In this document: positions 38,218 to 50,177 of the stretch, piece by piece | Layout of the letters: the number at the start of each line of letters is the position of its first letter | How positions within the stretch are numbered: position 1 is the stretch's first letter | Program-made: the position numbers and the translations under genes | Notes under the pieces: model-generated | What the model saw: only the letters and a program-made list of their open reading frames with translations | What the model was told of the DNA's origin: nothing | Databases searched by the model: none | Source: Euwallacea fornicatus | Taxonomy: Eukaryota; Arthropoda; Insecta; Coleoptera; Curculionidae | Direction of reading: 5' to 3' | DNA: 64,000 bases | NCBI RefSeq assembly: GCF_040115645.1 | Contig: NC_089568.1 | Span: 2,685,001 to 2,749,000 of the forward strand

Positions 38218-41200
38218 CGAAAAATACTTTCATTATAAAAAAACTCAAAAAAGGGAACTAATACCACTTTATCTGTCCAATAAATATTCATGAAAGTAAA
38301 ACGTAATTATACGATTTAATTAATTAAACGCCACATTATATTATTTAATTACCCATTAATATTTTTATAGGCGGCAATAATTAAGGGATCATGCACCGCA
38401 CTGCATAATTAGTATTTCGATCACAATTTCGATTCGGCTAATTGGGTCGAATCAATCCCCTGTAATTACTTATTTATCCGTCGAGTTGGTTATTTGGGTT
38501 GGGTTGAATTAATGCCACATGAAGATTATTACTAGTAATTTCGTTATAAATTATGACCACAGACAGCGTTTCGAAACTAGTCCATCGGCGAATTTATCAG
38601 ATGATTCAAAATGTAAAAAACATTTTTTATTTTCTATTAGTTAGTTTGTTGTAGAAATGTTTAACGACGTTGAATATAATTTCTTCACACATGTAAATAT
38701 TGAAATAATTATTTCGCGAGAGCACTCTCCATGTTTACCTAACCTCCATGAATTTACGGGTTTTTATATATATATAAACATTAATACTATGCCTTTCGAA
38801 CGTATTTATTTTGTTTATTCAACATAAAGTCGGATTTATATTACATGTAATTCGGAATGTAAATTTCGCAATTTCTCGTTAATGCTTCGGCAATAAAAGC
38901 GGGCTTTATCGTTCCGGAAAACCGGATAAATTCCGTTGTAGGAAATTAGTAGGGAATTATTTGGGTATTTATCAGAACGTTAAAAACATTTTTAAAATTG
39001 CCGTAATTGGATTTATTTAGATTTGGTTTAACGTTTGTTTTTGGTGGTTATTTAATTGGGAGTTTGAAGTAAGGAAAAAAGTCATTGATAAAGGAATTTG
39101 CGAGTATGACGTGTGGAGTTCGGAGTAAAAATTTTCGGAATATCGAAGAGTGCAGCGGAGCAAGGAGCAAAATCACTTTTTAACTTTTTCAGATGTGTAA
39201 ATGCAAATTTTAACCATAAGAACGCTGCATTTTCGCCCATGTAGGTGCATTTCACGGTTAAAAAAAATTCAAACGGCCGGATATTAACAATATCCCAAAC
39301 TTATGTTTCATTCTGTGTGGTTTTTCAAGGAAGCCATTTTGTGAAACTATCGGTCGTGTATTCGGATAAGAACGCCGAGAACGTTAAAAAACGATGCAGT
39401 CGGCGCTTTTAAGTAGGTATCTCCGATAACGGTTAAAGGTTATTACGTAATTAATATCGATTTTCGTTAATTCTATTTCGAGCGGGGAAACTTTCAATTA
39501 GATTAACACATATGAAAATTCCGATTTTCTCTGAGTTTTATAACCTAATAAACTGATCGCGTGCTTAAAGCGGCCCTTATTATAAGCGTCCAAAATTAAA
39601 ATACACACACTAAAGTAATAATTTTTATATCACCCGGTCGGGTACCTGCCCGTAGAACTAGAAAATTACATGATGCCATAAACATGCAACGGTAATAACA
39701 CACCGGAGTTATTATGAAAAACGTAATATATCAGACGGTAAATTGCCTGCATTTTTTTAGACGTTTTGCCTTACAAATTGGCAGCCTTGCCGTTACTTAC
39801 GACTCGCCAGATATCGAATAATATGATTACCGGTAATTAGTACTACAGGTAGTACGCTGCGGGGTTCATTTTCGAGTTTCGACATACTAAACGGTCGATA
39901 AAGACGGGTTTTAGTTTGATTTGTGCAGGAAAACAACTGTTATAATTAGCCAATTTTAATAACGGGCAATACAGAAGTTCCCGTCGGGATTAATTAATAA
40001 CTCGTTCACCAGAAAGAAACACAATAATCCTTTTATCTCACAAACCGCAAGACCGTTGTTAGTTTTTGTGGTTGATGTTTAACTAGCCGAGCAGTGATTG
40101 GCAGCTTTTTGGAGAGGCAAGAAGTCGATTAACTCACCTCAGAACAAGTGACAAGAAAGCAGTGAGCAAATACGAAAAATCACTCCCTTACCGCTTAATT
40201 TAATCGAATAGTTCTGCCTGAAATAACCAAATTTTAAAAAGAACCGGCCCCCTTCGGGGTCCCAGTCAATTAAACGTTGGAGTGGGTGAGTTCGAGAGGC
40301 GTGACTTATGCGTGAACGCGATGCGCAATTATCTACGTCTTGTCGGCCGATCAGACATTGACCAATTAAAGCTGGGGGGGCTATCTTAGGTTAGGAGACG
40401 CGGCTGATGATTGATGAGCTTTTGATTGTCAAATATCCAAGAATGACTACGAAGCGAAACTCGTTTATTTTCTCGTATTGAGTTGGAAATAGGGCAAAAA
40501 GGTTGTTTATACAATAACGCAACTTCCTGATACCGATCAATCTTATCCTGTCGCGGGCGAGAATTAATTGGGCGCGGCAAAAGGGCCGTCACATTTGTCG
40601 TGCTGGCTGCCGTGCCGCAACGTCGTATTTTTATCTTAATTTGTTACCGCCACGGCACCGCCGCCGGCGTTTATCTGCCCATAAAAACGACGCTGCCGTT
40701 CCTGTTCGCCAGGAATTTACACGTTTCTGTTGTTACGAGGAGGTCGTATATTATGTTACTTTCGACTTTCGACCTAATTGAGTTATAAAATTATTTATTC
40801 GAAGGGTTTTTATTAATTTTTTCGTTGTTTCTTGGACGTCACTGACTTTTTACAATCGCGAAGACACGGGTTTATTTAAAAGTTCCCAAATTTACATATT
40901 CGGTAAAAACAAAATGGGGGCACGTGTGGATTATAACAATTACAAATATGTAAATAGATCCAATCTTTGTTCGTGGCTCTCGTTTATTAAAAAGAAAAAA
41001 AAAACAGAACCGTACCACGTGGGGTCTAACACGAATAGAAATCGATTCCTAAGAGGAGAAGAAAATTTGGAAAATCTTGCATCTCCGCTTCAAAGCCCGA
41101 AACCAATAATTTCATAATAAATCGCCCTTTCCCAGGCAGGCGTTACGTTTCTTCAAAAACTCAAAACTTATGCCATTTTTCGGCTTAACAATAGTGATTA

Positions 41201-41269
41201 TCAGCACATTTTTTGAGTGACAATAGTTGGTGAACAGCTATCAAAATAGCGATCATAGTGCGAGTGCAG
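33837..41269. other. Long non-coding stretch
   Basis: No transposase or well-supported exon. A T/C-rich stretch at about 34290-34640 gives a long F/L-rich frame on the plus strand, most likely from composition alone. A possible acceptor (TTTTCTTTTCCAG) at 37540-37552 precedes 27 open codons starting PKPVLSSRNL, with no good donor. A GTGAGT donor after 40281 has a poor acceptor upstream. Many AATTAATTAAAC-type motifs (36.2-38.5 kb) would suit homeodomain binding but are also expected in AT-rich DNA. Confidence 0.4.
38181..38215. repeat. Poly(A) tract of 35
   Basis: An uninterrupted run of 35 A. It could be the tail of a retroposed sequence, but no recognisable SINE, LINE or mRNA body precedes it and I see no clear target duplication. 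Confidence 0.97.
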
Positions 41270-41398
41270 GATACAGAAGACCGGGGGCAAAATGTCAGCC
41301 AGGAGAAGGAAAACAAGGAAAAAGAGGGTCATCAGGAAACGGTGGATACCCCATTGACATCCCCCACTGATGAATTGGTTGATGATGCTAATGTGCAG
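41270..41398 (+). CDS. Candidate acidic exon (43 codons, phase 0)
   Basis: The frame from 41270 to 41398 encodes a strongly hydrophilic peptide: DTEDRGQNVSQEKENKEKEG, then HQETVDTPLTSPTDELVDDA and a final NVQ. It ends at the donor CAG/GTAAAA and is exactly 43 codons, so it is symmetric phase 0 like the exons at 6971, 7623 and 15587. The E/K/Q/T/D-rich composition is very unlike the flanking AT-rich DNA and looks coding. The weak point is the acceptor: GAGTGCAG lacks a polypyrimidine tract. The frame upstream stays open only to a TGA about 38 nt earlier. It may belong to the same large gene or to a different one. Confidence 0.45.
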
Positions 41399-44300
41399 GT
41401 AAAAATTCCACGCCAAGTTGAATAATAAACGTATGAGATTCCTGTTTGAGTTGAGCTAATAATTCACTGTCCCGGAAATTTATGGTCTATGTTTTACGGA
41501 TTCGTAGATAAAAACAAGTTTCCCAGATGTGGATATGCTATAGCGGAACTAAAAGTAATTTTAGAAAAGGGATTTTCTATTATAACATTCTTGATAACCG
41601 GTTTGCGAGTTCTGTGAGAACCATAAATTGAATAAAGTAACGTCTTTTGAAATAACCCCGTGTGACGACTACAAGCAAGTTATTACAATAAAGTGGTGTA
41701 GTAAACATCCCTATAAATACTTAAGCATCTAGCAAATTCAAAATCCCCGGCAGTTTGGAAAATCCCTTAAAAAGTTTCAAAATCCTGCAGTGGGGGATTT
41801 AAGAGTAAGTTTCCAGATGTTTTTCTTATTTTCGCGTTGGTTCTTGCCTTAAAATTAAAGATAAATGACGAATTTTTTCTCTCACATTGTGCCTTTTTTC
41901 AACTTTCGGCTTTCGTGACCACCTCAACTTTTGCGTTACTGGTTCTCGCTTGAAAACGATGTTCTGTTTCCAAATTTTCGATTTAATTTAAATCAATGTT
42001 TTTCAATGTACAGAAAGCCCTCACAGCGTTTAATATTCAATAATTCATCATATGTATTAATTGTGAAGTTTCACAATGTTTTGAGAATCAGCAATTTGAC
42101 ACGATTTTCGAATACACAGCGTTTGAAGGCCCGTGAACTTTCCTTTTTTTTCTGTTTGGTTTGTTGGCTGGTTCTTGATGGATGAAAGTGAAATAGCTTC
42201 TCTTGTAGCCATTCTTATTTGGAACCCCTCCTTAAGTAAAAACGGAGGAATCGTGCATGGCAATCGAGCGGTTGTTATAATATAAACTGTATTCATACTT
42301 CTGGAAAATTTGCTTTCCCGTACACGATTTTTCCGTTTTTATCTAAGGATTTGTCGATAAGATAGACTATAAGTAAACTATTTCACTCTTTATCTATCAA
42401 AAACTAGCCAACAAACGAAACGGCAGAAGAGAAGTGGAAAATTCACGTATCTTCAAAGGTTGGGATACGCCAAAGTTTTTTAGAATATTGTTTATGACAC
42501 TCTGTAGGGTTGTCACCAATTTGAAATTTACCTTCATTAGCGCCAAACATGCACATCCCAATATATCCCATCCATGATTGGTGTTTTTTTATGAAACCAC
42601 AAATATATTCGTGAAAGTCCGAAGGATTGTTAAATGAACGCCCTGTATTTTAAAGTTTAGGACTGTGTTATTAGTTCCCATATTTTTGTATAAAACTTAA
42701 TAATTCCTCCTAATTGGATGCTTTCCGAAAAGCACCCCAATCCAATTTGAACCTAAATTGCAAAAACCTGCTTAAATGGAACATCCCTTCCCTTATCCAC
42801 CCCCTCATAATGGTCCCATTGAAGTCGATTTCTTTGACATCAACGTTAGCTAATGGAGACATTCTCGTTAGAGCGGCCGTTTGTGCGAAGCATAATGGCG
42901 TCCCTTGAGGGCCATACGGGATCCGGGAATAAGCTACAAATATTGAAAAGAACTCTTTAAGGAAGTTTCATGGCAAGTCGGAAAGTTGGCCGTAGCTCCA
43001 AACGATCCTCTCGGAACGGGTCTTAACAGCGTTATTTCGGATATTATGGAGGCTTTATTGCCTGTTTTTGGGGGGATGTGTATTTGGCGTTTCATTACAA
43101 GATAAGTCTCTTTTAGGCTTTTTATTTTTATCGAAAGAGTATGTTTCCGGGATTCAAATCAAATTCGGATTCCGTGTGTGTACTATAAAAATTTGCCCGA
43201 GTGGAATATTTTAGCAGTTGAGCCGTGTAATCTGTCGGAAAATATCTCCGGGCTAAAAGGGAGATTTCATTTTCATACATTTGACGTATAAAAAGGAAAC
43301 TCTCGGCGTAAAAAAGCAAATCTCTCCGAAATATGCTTACGCCGGGTCGTTTTTTCTTTTTTTCCAACATCGAAATCCACAAGGGGAGGGTTTTTCCTTA
43401 TCCTCATGAATTCAGATGTCAAAATTGGGAATTTTTTTATATGCGTATGTTAAAGACTTACATTTTTCCTTATGGGTATGTTGCTCGTAAATGGAAGTAC
43501 AAAACAGAAATCTATTTTTCATCTCTGAAAGAGAACGATTTCGATGAATCAAAGGTATCTAATCGGGCGTAAGAGAAATTTCTTCAACCCAGCAACAGTA
43601 CAGTAAGCAATTTCAGGCGAAATGCCTTCGGGAAAATGTCACGGCATAACCATCAGAGTAATGGCAGACAAGACGGCCAGGGGTGGCCCAAAAATATTTC
43701 TCTTCAGCTCGCAAAAAATATATTTGTTAGAAATTGAAATTTAGTCACGAGCGAGATAAGAGAAACGATGGCAAAATGGCGCTCTACCCAATTTTATGTT
43801 TTTAATCCTGAAACCACGTCACTGGCCGCCCTTTTTCTGGTAATAACACGAGAACGAAATAACCGCCGGAAAAGTTCACTTTCTTTTCTCGTTCGAAACG
43901 AAAGAGTCTTCTTTTTATCGTTTATGTTATGGCCGATAGGATTCCGGTTCCCTGTGTCGCTGGAGAGTATTTTCCGCTCGATTAAAGCCGGAAACTGGCG
44001 ACGAAATGTTCGACTTGGCAGTCTTATGGTCCCCGGAAAATCTAGAAACGAGCCCATTCATATTTAATGGGAATTGTGAGGAGGAAGGAGATGGTGAGGA
44101 GGATTTGTCGTTGGAAAGATGTCGCAAGTCTGAGGAATAGATATCTATCCGTTAGAGTGAATAGATAGAGGTCGCAAAATGTTGCTCAAGGACATCTAGA
44201 ATTTGCTTCCAATAACATGAGAAAACACCTTTCCAGATGGTTTGTTACCAAATGCGCGGTGCAAAAGTTTCAAAATGGTTCCCAATTTTTGCTTTGCAGA

Positions 44301-44402
44301 ACCTACGCTTAACAAAATATTTTGTTAATTTGGAAGAACACCAGCCTCGGGTCGAGTTATTAAATCATCGCTCAAGCTCGTTGCCGTCCGACCCGATCTT
44401 CC
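41399..44402. other. Non-coding stretch
   Basis: No exon or transposon recognised. Overlapping open frames near 43768-44067 on both strands are not coding-like. Confidence 0.4.
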
Positions 44403-44990
44403 TATACAGGGTTATTCACCCAACTCGTTCATTAAAAATTTACTAGGAACGCAAACTGATGCGAATTTGAAAAGTTTAAATTGACTTAACTGCGACGTGT
44501 ACCATTCTTTAAAAACATTACAATTTCCCATCACTTTCGGTTTGACCGGAAGTACCTGTCAACTTGCGTATTTTAAAGAGGACCCCCGGCACATCATCAA
44601 TACGTTTAGATTCTGCGTAATGTTTCAAATGCGTTTTCTGCACGAGAGGAACGTAATTTTGGACAACCTTTATAATACTGAGACATATACACGTAGAAAA
44701 AGTGAACGATTAAGACCGTGCATTGACGTCCTGCAAAATATGACGATCACGTCTTTAACACCTCCGAAGATATGCGATTTTAAAATTTTATCATTACGGA
44801 GGCACGATTTTATTTCAAAGTCAAATATCTCAAAAACGATAAGGGCTGAGTATAGGGAATTATACAAAACGTGTGTCTAAACCATGAAAGGGATAGTACA
44901 CGTCGTAGGTAACTGATTTTCGAATTTGTATCACTTTTAGATCCCACTAAACTTTTAATGAACCGATTGGGTAAACAACCCTGTGTATAA
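44403..44990. mobile_element. Non-autonomous DNA element with long (about 70-bp) inverted repeats
   Basis: The left end reads TATACAGGGTTATTCACCCA. The reverse complement of the right end reads TATACACAGGGTTGTTTACC, which has one extra dinucleotide. Both continue with a shared GGTTCATTAAAA-type block and further matches out to AAATTTGAAAA/AAATTCGAAAA, about 70 bp in. A 127-residue frame (44497-44880) inside it has no domain and is probably incidental. The terminal TATACAGGG is shared with the elements at 9869 and 47649, but the interiors differ. Confidence 0.8.
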
Positions 44991-46671
44991 ATTCACATAA
45001 GCGATTTGATTACGTGAGATTGTTATTACAGCGACAGTAATTGCTTCAGCGTTGATTGTTGAACACTAAAATGTTGCAGTATTCTGTAATATTATTTAAT
45101 TAAAATACAGGTAACATATTTTTCAAAACATGCCAGCTAAATCTTGTTCCTCGATATAATGCAGAGATTAAACACCCGAAATGATCAGCTTCCGGGCCTA
45201 TACGCCTCCATTACACTAATTCGACAACCTCCCGCTTTCCAGCCCAATGATCCGAGTCCCGGGGAATCCCTAACTGATTCCCACTCCGATCCGGGGGAGT
45301 GAAAACGGATTATCGGGTTCACCGACTGACACGAGATAACTCTAACTTGCAGAGGGATTAGGGTGCGGGTTTGTTCGCTCGATCCCGTCTATTTGTTTCT
45401 CTCTAACTCGACAAACAGATTGTTTCGGTCGGGAGGATAAACCTGTCGGAATTGCGTCAAAATTCATTTCGTACCAATTCTGATAAAATCAGACATTTGC
45501 ATAAACGAGAGTGAAAAGAAGGGAACGATTACAGTAGCTGCAAGAAGGTCACCCCTAGTGCGCAAGAAACAAAGGAACATCTGTCGGGCAATGGCCGCCT
45601 CAGGGGGTAAAATGGACAGGTGCAAGGAGGGCGCGTGCCAGACACCTGATACCCCCGAGGGTGTCAGAAAAGGGGTTATTAATTTAGTGTCTCGCTCAGC
45701 ATAATTGATGACTGCTCAGGGATTTATATTGAATTAACCATTTAGATCTGGGTAAATTAATGATCTGCCCCAGTTGGGCTCAATAGATACGAACCGAACT
45801 AATCAAAATCATAATCAACACCGAATCAGTTAATATCCAATTGGGTTGCGTATTAACTTCACGCATTTTAACTACGAGCTAATTTAATTAATTAAACAAT
45901 GCGGGGTGATACTTCCCTTTAATCAACTCCCAACCCTCGTCAAGAGGTCCCGGGGGGGCCGTTTTGTTTGCCCGTTTCTTAGTCAACTGGGAATTTTCGA
46001 TTGAGCATTGTAAAATGCGGGGGATCGGAAAAATAACCGTTCAATGGAGCGACAGGCCGGTTAAGGTTGGATGAATTAAAAGGCGATATGGATCTTGGGG
46101 AAATTAACTGCCACGCCCCCCGCTGCTTAGGCCGAGGCCCGAGGCTATTCAGGGGAGATTCATATCGGGTAATAGGAAGTTCGTGTATCGTACTAGTTCA
46201 AATAGGGGGATGTTACGATTTGGAAATCATTAATTTGAATTTAAAGATTGTTGTTAGGTTTCAGGTTTCTCAAATAATCAAGGGACAACATCAATTCATA
46301 TGCTCGAAAACGAAATATGGACGCAGTTGCCTCGGCTTAATATTTTTCATTTAAAGAAAAAATCTGAACGTTGCAGCACACGATGACAGACCCATATTTT
46401 ACACAGACATATTTTTTATTCGAAAAAGGCACTAAGGGAGTACTTCTGATAGGAAATGAAAGTTGTAATGTCGAGCATAGGTATAGGTTCGTAGTTTGGG
46501 CCGTTGTGCGAGCGTCATACGTGCGAATCGTATGCGTCAAATCATTTCGAGATCGTCATGAAATGTGACTAGTGGCGGCCCAAAAATCTTATGTTTTTCA
46601 ATTAAAACAAACTAATGTCAAGAAATTTCTATGTTTTTACATTTCAAACGCCAAAACTCAAGTAACAACCG
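44991..46671. other. Non-coding, with one candidate exon
   Basis: Holds the candidate exon at 45243-45298 (separate entry). A GC-richer stretch with several CCCGGG/CCCCGAGG phrases lies at about 45600-46150. No transposon identified up to the decayed transposase at 46672. Confidence 0.4.
45243..45298 (+). CDS. Candidate small exon, Pro/Ser/Asp-rich
   Basis: A good acceptor (CCTCCCGCTTTCCAG) precedes the frame PNDPSPGESLTDSHSDPG. The sequence is markedly GC-rich compared with the surroundings. It can end either at a donor GA/GTGAAA after 45298 (56 nt, phase change) or read two bases further into GAG and a TGA stop at 45300-45302, which would make it a terminal exon. Phase 0 at the acceptor agrees with the other plus-strand exons. 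Chance is not excluded. Confidence 0.35.
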
Positions 46672-48389
46672 TTACTCTCCACTATCCCTGCTGCCAGAAC
46701 GGCCACTTTCTGGATCACTTTCGTGAGTGTCAACTTTTTTAATTACTTCTGGAATTTCATCTAATACATGCTCGGTATTATATGACTCTCGGATTACTTC
46801 TAATGTATGTCTCATATTAGCTGACCATACTTCTGGTACGCGCTTTCGTAGTGCCTTTTCCCATGGGACAATTATTTTGTCACCATCATAGCGATCTATC
46901 TTCTCCAATATGAGTATTATAGTAACTTTTTGCATTTGCCCAAATTATTTCGATTGCATTAAATTGAAAGTGGTACGTAGGTAATCTAAACACGTCACGC
47001 ACGTGCTCTTGCAGAAATGCATCGACCTTATTTATCCTTTAGTGGTTTTCTATTGCATCTGGCAATGTGTAAAATTGGGGATCAACTTTTCTTGCAACTA
47101 TTTCAAAAATATAGGCATTCATATCACCATGTTAATCTGCCAACTGGAATTTGATGGAATAGCTTGGTGCCGCATTATCGACACAACTTTCACTTATACC
47201 AGCATGTAGCGCTATAAAACGTTTTCTTTCATATTCCTCTGGTGTTTGCGTGCACTTTTTAAAAACTCTCTTGCAATGCTTTCGTTTTGCCTCTTTTCGC
47301 AAACATCCATGTTTCATTTAAAAAACATCAATTATCTGGGCGTTCTTGAATTTTTAATAAATTTTTCGCTTTCGACAACACCTCGTTTGTTCTTTCCATT
47401 AAGGCTTTTCGGTTATCATCTTCTTTATATTGAAAACCTATGTTTAAAACGAGTTTTCTGATAGTCGCAATGCGGGCATCGAGAATTTGTGTTGCAGCGG
47501 GTTCTTCCTTCAAACTTCTTAATGTAACGTGCTTCTCTGAAAGTAATAAAATACGTTCGTTATAGTATTCCAAATCGCGTACCTTATGTTTAATAAAGCA
47601 ATTCGCCTTAACACATAAGTTTATTAGACTTCCTTTGTGAATAGTCGGCATACAGGGCGTCCCATGTAAAGCTGCGAAAACGTTACATTGTATGAAAAAA
47701 AGTTTCATACCTCGAGGGCATTTTTTTTTCAAATGGCAACCCCGTATTTTTTTACAGATTCTTGCAGATTTTCAAAAAATGAATACCTTTCATTTGAATA
47801 ATTTTTTTATTAGACGTTTTGCTGCAGTTATCCTGAATTTTTGTCCAATTTTTGAAGGTCTACAAGAATCTGTAAAAAATACGGTGTCGCCATTTGAAAA
47901 AAAATTACCGTAAAATGACGTTTTGACTAAAAGTCACTACCTTCATGATATGTCCCCCTCCGTACCGGACAACTTTCATTTAGACCTTTTTTCACACAAC
48001 GTACCGTTTTTGAGTAATCTTAAATCGCTGCTTCAACTGGGACGCCCTGTATATCACATTGCGAGCCTCTTGTTTTTGGCTTTCCCGTAAATCACCGGCT
48101 TTTAATTTCAATCGAGGTCTTGATTTACCCGGAGTACTTAATAGTTCAATTCATTCCGAACGTATTTTAACGTTGGTACATGTGTGGATGCTAATTCCCA
48201 AAGCATTTGCAACCCGCTACAACATTGAAGATTAGAAATAAACTGGCAGGTATTTATAATATTACGATTTACCTGCTGAACAGCACTAATGGGTTTTAAA
48301 GGACCACCATTATCTCTCTCGGCAGTAAAATATTTCTGCAGTTTAGCTACAAATTCCCTCGCTTGCGAATTTAAACATTTGCCAGACAT
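46672..48389 (-). pseudogene. Decayed DDE transposase of the IS630/Tc1/mariner group, split by a MITE
   Basis: Reading leftward from 48389, the minus strand gives an N-terminal block (MSGKCLNSQAREFVAKLQKY, then FTAERDNGGPLKPISAVQQ) and a linker (RPRLKLKAGDLRESQKQEAR) ending at about 48060. A MITE (47649-48053) interrupts it. The reading resumes at 47328-47640 with LVLNIGFQYKEDDNRKALME. Further on come LHAGISESCVDNAAPS and ADYHGDMN, then the C-terminal YHFQFNAIEIIWANAK, in which the Glu of N-x-I-E is the expected last catalytic residue. The tail is acidic (DTHESDPESGRSGSR). This motif order matches a DDE transposase family that is common in insect genomes. Several frameshifts and a stop break the gene. 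Terminal repeats were not identified. Confidence 0.8.
47649..48053. mobile_element. MITE with TATACAGGG-type ends inserted in the transposase relic
   Basis: The left end (after GGCA) reads TACAGGGCGTCCCATGTAAA. The reverse complement of the right end reads TATACAGGGCGTCCCAGTTG. Both then share AAGC-GCGA, giving imperfect inverted repeats of about 30 bp. The interior is about 0.4 kb and itself partly symmetrical: a TTCTTGCAGATTTT-like phrase and a CAAATGGC(A)ACC-like phrase recur inverted. It falls cleanly within the coding sequence of the DDE relic, so it arrived later. No coding capacity. Confidence 0.8.
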
Positions 48390-48647
48390 TTTAAGGTTAG
48401 AGATAATAAGAACCGATTTTTAAAATCTACCACTTATTAACCCTTTGGAGGCAGACTTTTGGAAAATGAAGAGTAATGGCGTTTGCACCCCGATTTCGCC
48501 TTATTTCGCATAAAACTTTAAGAATTCAACTTATCGATTTTTCGCAGTTTGGTTGTTTTTGATTTTGCAGCGATAACCACAAAGCTCGAGAGGGTTAAAA
48601 AAACCTGCTGTAACAAAGGCTGGTAAAGAATGAGAAGATAAAGAAGC
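48390..48647. other. Short spacer
   Basis: Non-coding sequence between the transposase start and the direct repeat. It may hold the 5' end of the decayed DDE element, but no terminal repeat is visible. Confidence 0.3.
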
Positions 48648-48989
48648 ATTAATTTATGAAGCAAACACCGGAAAAATAATATGAAAATCACGCAAACTGT
48701 TCATAATTATATGGAACATGGTGAAATCATTAACATATATTATCAGGACTCTGATCGTGGTAGAGTTGAAGGAAATAACCACGCCAAAGGCATACATTCG
48801 TACCACCATCTTTATTCAGCCTGTATACACTCCCATTATCCATTTTGTCTCATTAGCCTAGTTTTTACAAGACATGCGTAGTATATCTCTGTCGTTATTT
48901 GAATATTACGTTCCCTCCGCACACCCTAGACATATACGTGTTATCTAATTCATTACACACGCAAAGATCCAAACTATGAACTATATATT
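48648..48989 (+). repeat. Direct repeat, left copy (about 340 bp)
   Basis: Starts ATTAATTTATGAAGCAAAC. It aligns throughout with 58201-58546, with shared blocks such as GTGAAATCATTAACATA, ACCATCTTTATTCA and TATTTGAATATTACGTTCC. Similarity is roughly three-quarters by eye. The pair flanks the pogo/LTR nest in the same orientation. It may be an old LTR pair, two copies of a dispersed repeat, or a tandem duplication later split by the insertions. Confidence 0.8.
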
Positions 48990-49510
48990 CATATCATCTA
49001 TTCTATTTAAAATAACCTGAGGAATCACACCCTAAAATATTAGCACGACATGAAGAAACATCCTATATATGTATTTTACCTTTCAGCAACTTTATGCTTT
49101 GTGAACTATGTTGCTTCCCACCACCGAGCGAGTTGCATAAACATTGTTTTACTCATCTAATATGTGGTGTCACGGCAATTATGACAAAGTGAGGAAAAGT
49201 TACAGGAATATGTTAGGGGCACGATTTTTTTATATACAGGGTAGCTCGAGAAATGAGAAGACTCATTAAACTTTCATTTTCAGGATATACTGCTCCGAGA
49301 CTCGGGCCAATTAATAAAATCTAAAAAACGTCAAGTTTTAGAAGTCGTTATCTCGAAAACTGTTAAAGATAAAAGAGCATAAAAAAGAATACCATTAAAG
49401 CAAATACAAATTCGGTGTAAAATATAAAAACATAAAAAAAATCCTTCACGAAACAATTCAGATACTTAAATGTTTACCTGACTTAAATGATGCGACTTGT
49501 CAGCGTCAAC
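48990..49510. other. Sequence between the left direct repeat and the pogo-like element
   Basis: Non-coding. A single TATACAGGGTAGCTCGAGAA motif at about 49234-49255 looks like one end of another TATACAGGG-type element. No partner end is found. Together with the right direct repeat it would have formed a unit of about 0.5 kb between the two repeats before the pogo insertion. Confidence 0.4.
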
Positions 49511-49639
49511 TACGGTGTAATCCGTTTATAATAGCCTTGAGGGGACAGAGATTTAGTTCATTATACCCGAGTGTCTATCTTATAAGAATCAAACAAATCA
49601 CATACAAAATTTTTTTAATGCGTTTTAATGCTTAATTGA

Positions 49640-49884
49640 AAATTTTAACATTTTTCACTTTCCTCTAATGAGTGATTTTGGGTTCTCGAAGTTGTTCCAG
49701 AAGCATTAGCACACATTATGGCTGTGATGCGTTCTTTAGACATTTTTCCTCCGCTACATCTTTCACCTTTTAATTTGTGTATTTTATCTGGCAACATTTT
49801 ATTAAAAATCCCTGTTTCGTCTGCTTTAAATATGTTTTCTTCTGTATAATCATTATTTATCAGAGGTCAAACACGAATCGGCTC
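49640..49884 (-). pseudogene. Pogo/Tigger transposase remnant, catalytic part
   Basis: The minus strand is open for about 70 codons. The block ENIFKADETGIFNKMLPDK carries the first catalytic Asp in the ADETG context typical of pogo/Tigger/jerky (DDE_1) transposases. It is followed by KLKGERCSGGKMSKERITAI and MCANASGT, which match the family's GGKxSKERxTxxxCxNxxG motif. The rest of the catalytic core downstream is missing. The upstream junction is the LTR retrotransposon at 49889. Confidence 0.85.
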
Positions 49885-49888
49885 GGCT

Positions 49889-50177
49889 AGTTAAGTTTGA
49901 GGTTCAGCCAAACTATTTTTTAAAAATTTATTTTACAGGAAACAACACAAAATGTAACTAACAATACGGTTACAAAAATTATGATTCCTAAATCTACGTT
50001 TTTCCCTATTTATATTAAAATATATGCTGACCATGCATAAGGCTTCCAGAACATTATGAACTTAATATTAAATCGCAATTAGGGGTAATACGTTTTCTAA
50101 TCGCAAATTCTAGATGGTAGTAAACACTACGCAGTTTCTTATTATTTAATTATTAAGCAAATTGTTGTGATATAACT
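49889..50177 (-). repeat. 3' LTR (289 bp)
   Basis: Appears identical by eye to the LTR at 57169-57457. On the coding strand it starts AGTTATATCACAACA and ends CTCAAACTTAACT. AATAAA at 49927-49932 (minus strand) would serve as the polyadenylation signal for the element's transcripts. Confidence 0.95.

Noticed and set aside
44497..44880. 127-residue frame inside the inverted-repeat element
   Set aside because: No transposase motif. The element looks non-autonomous and the frame overlaps an open frame on the other strand.
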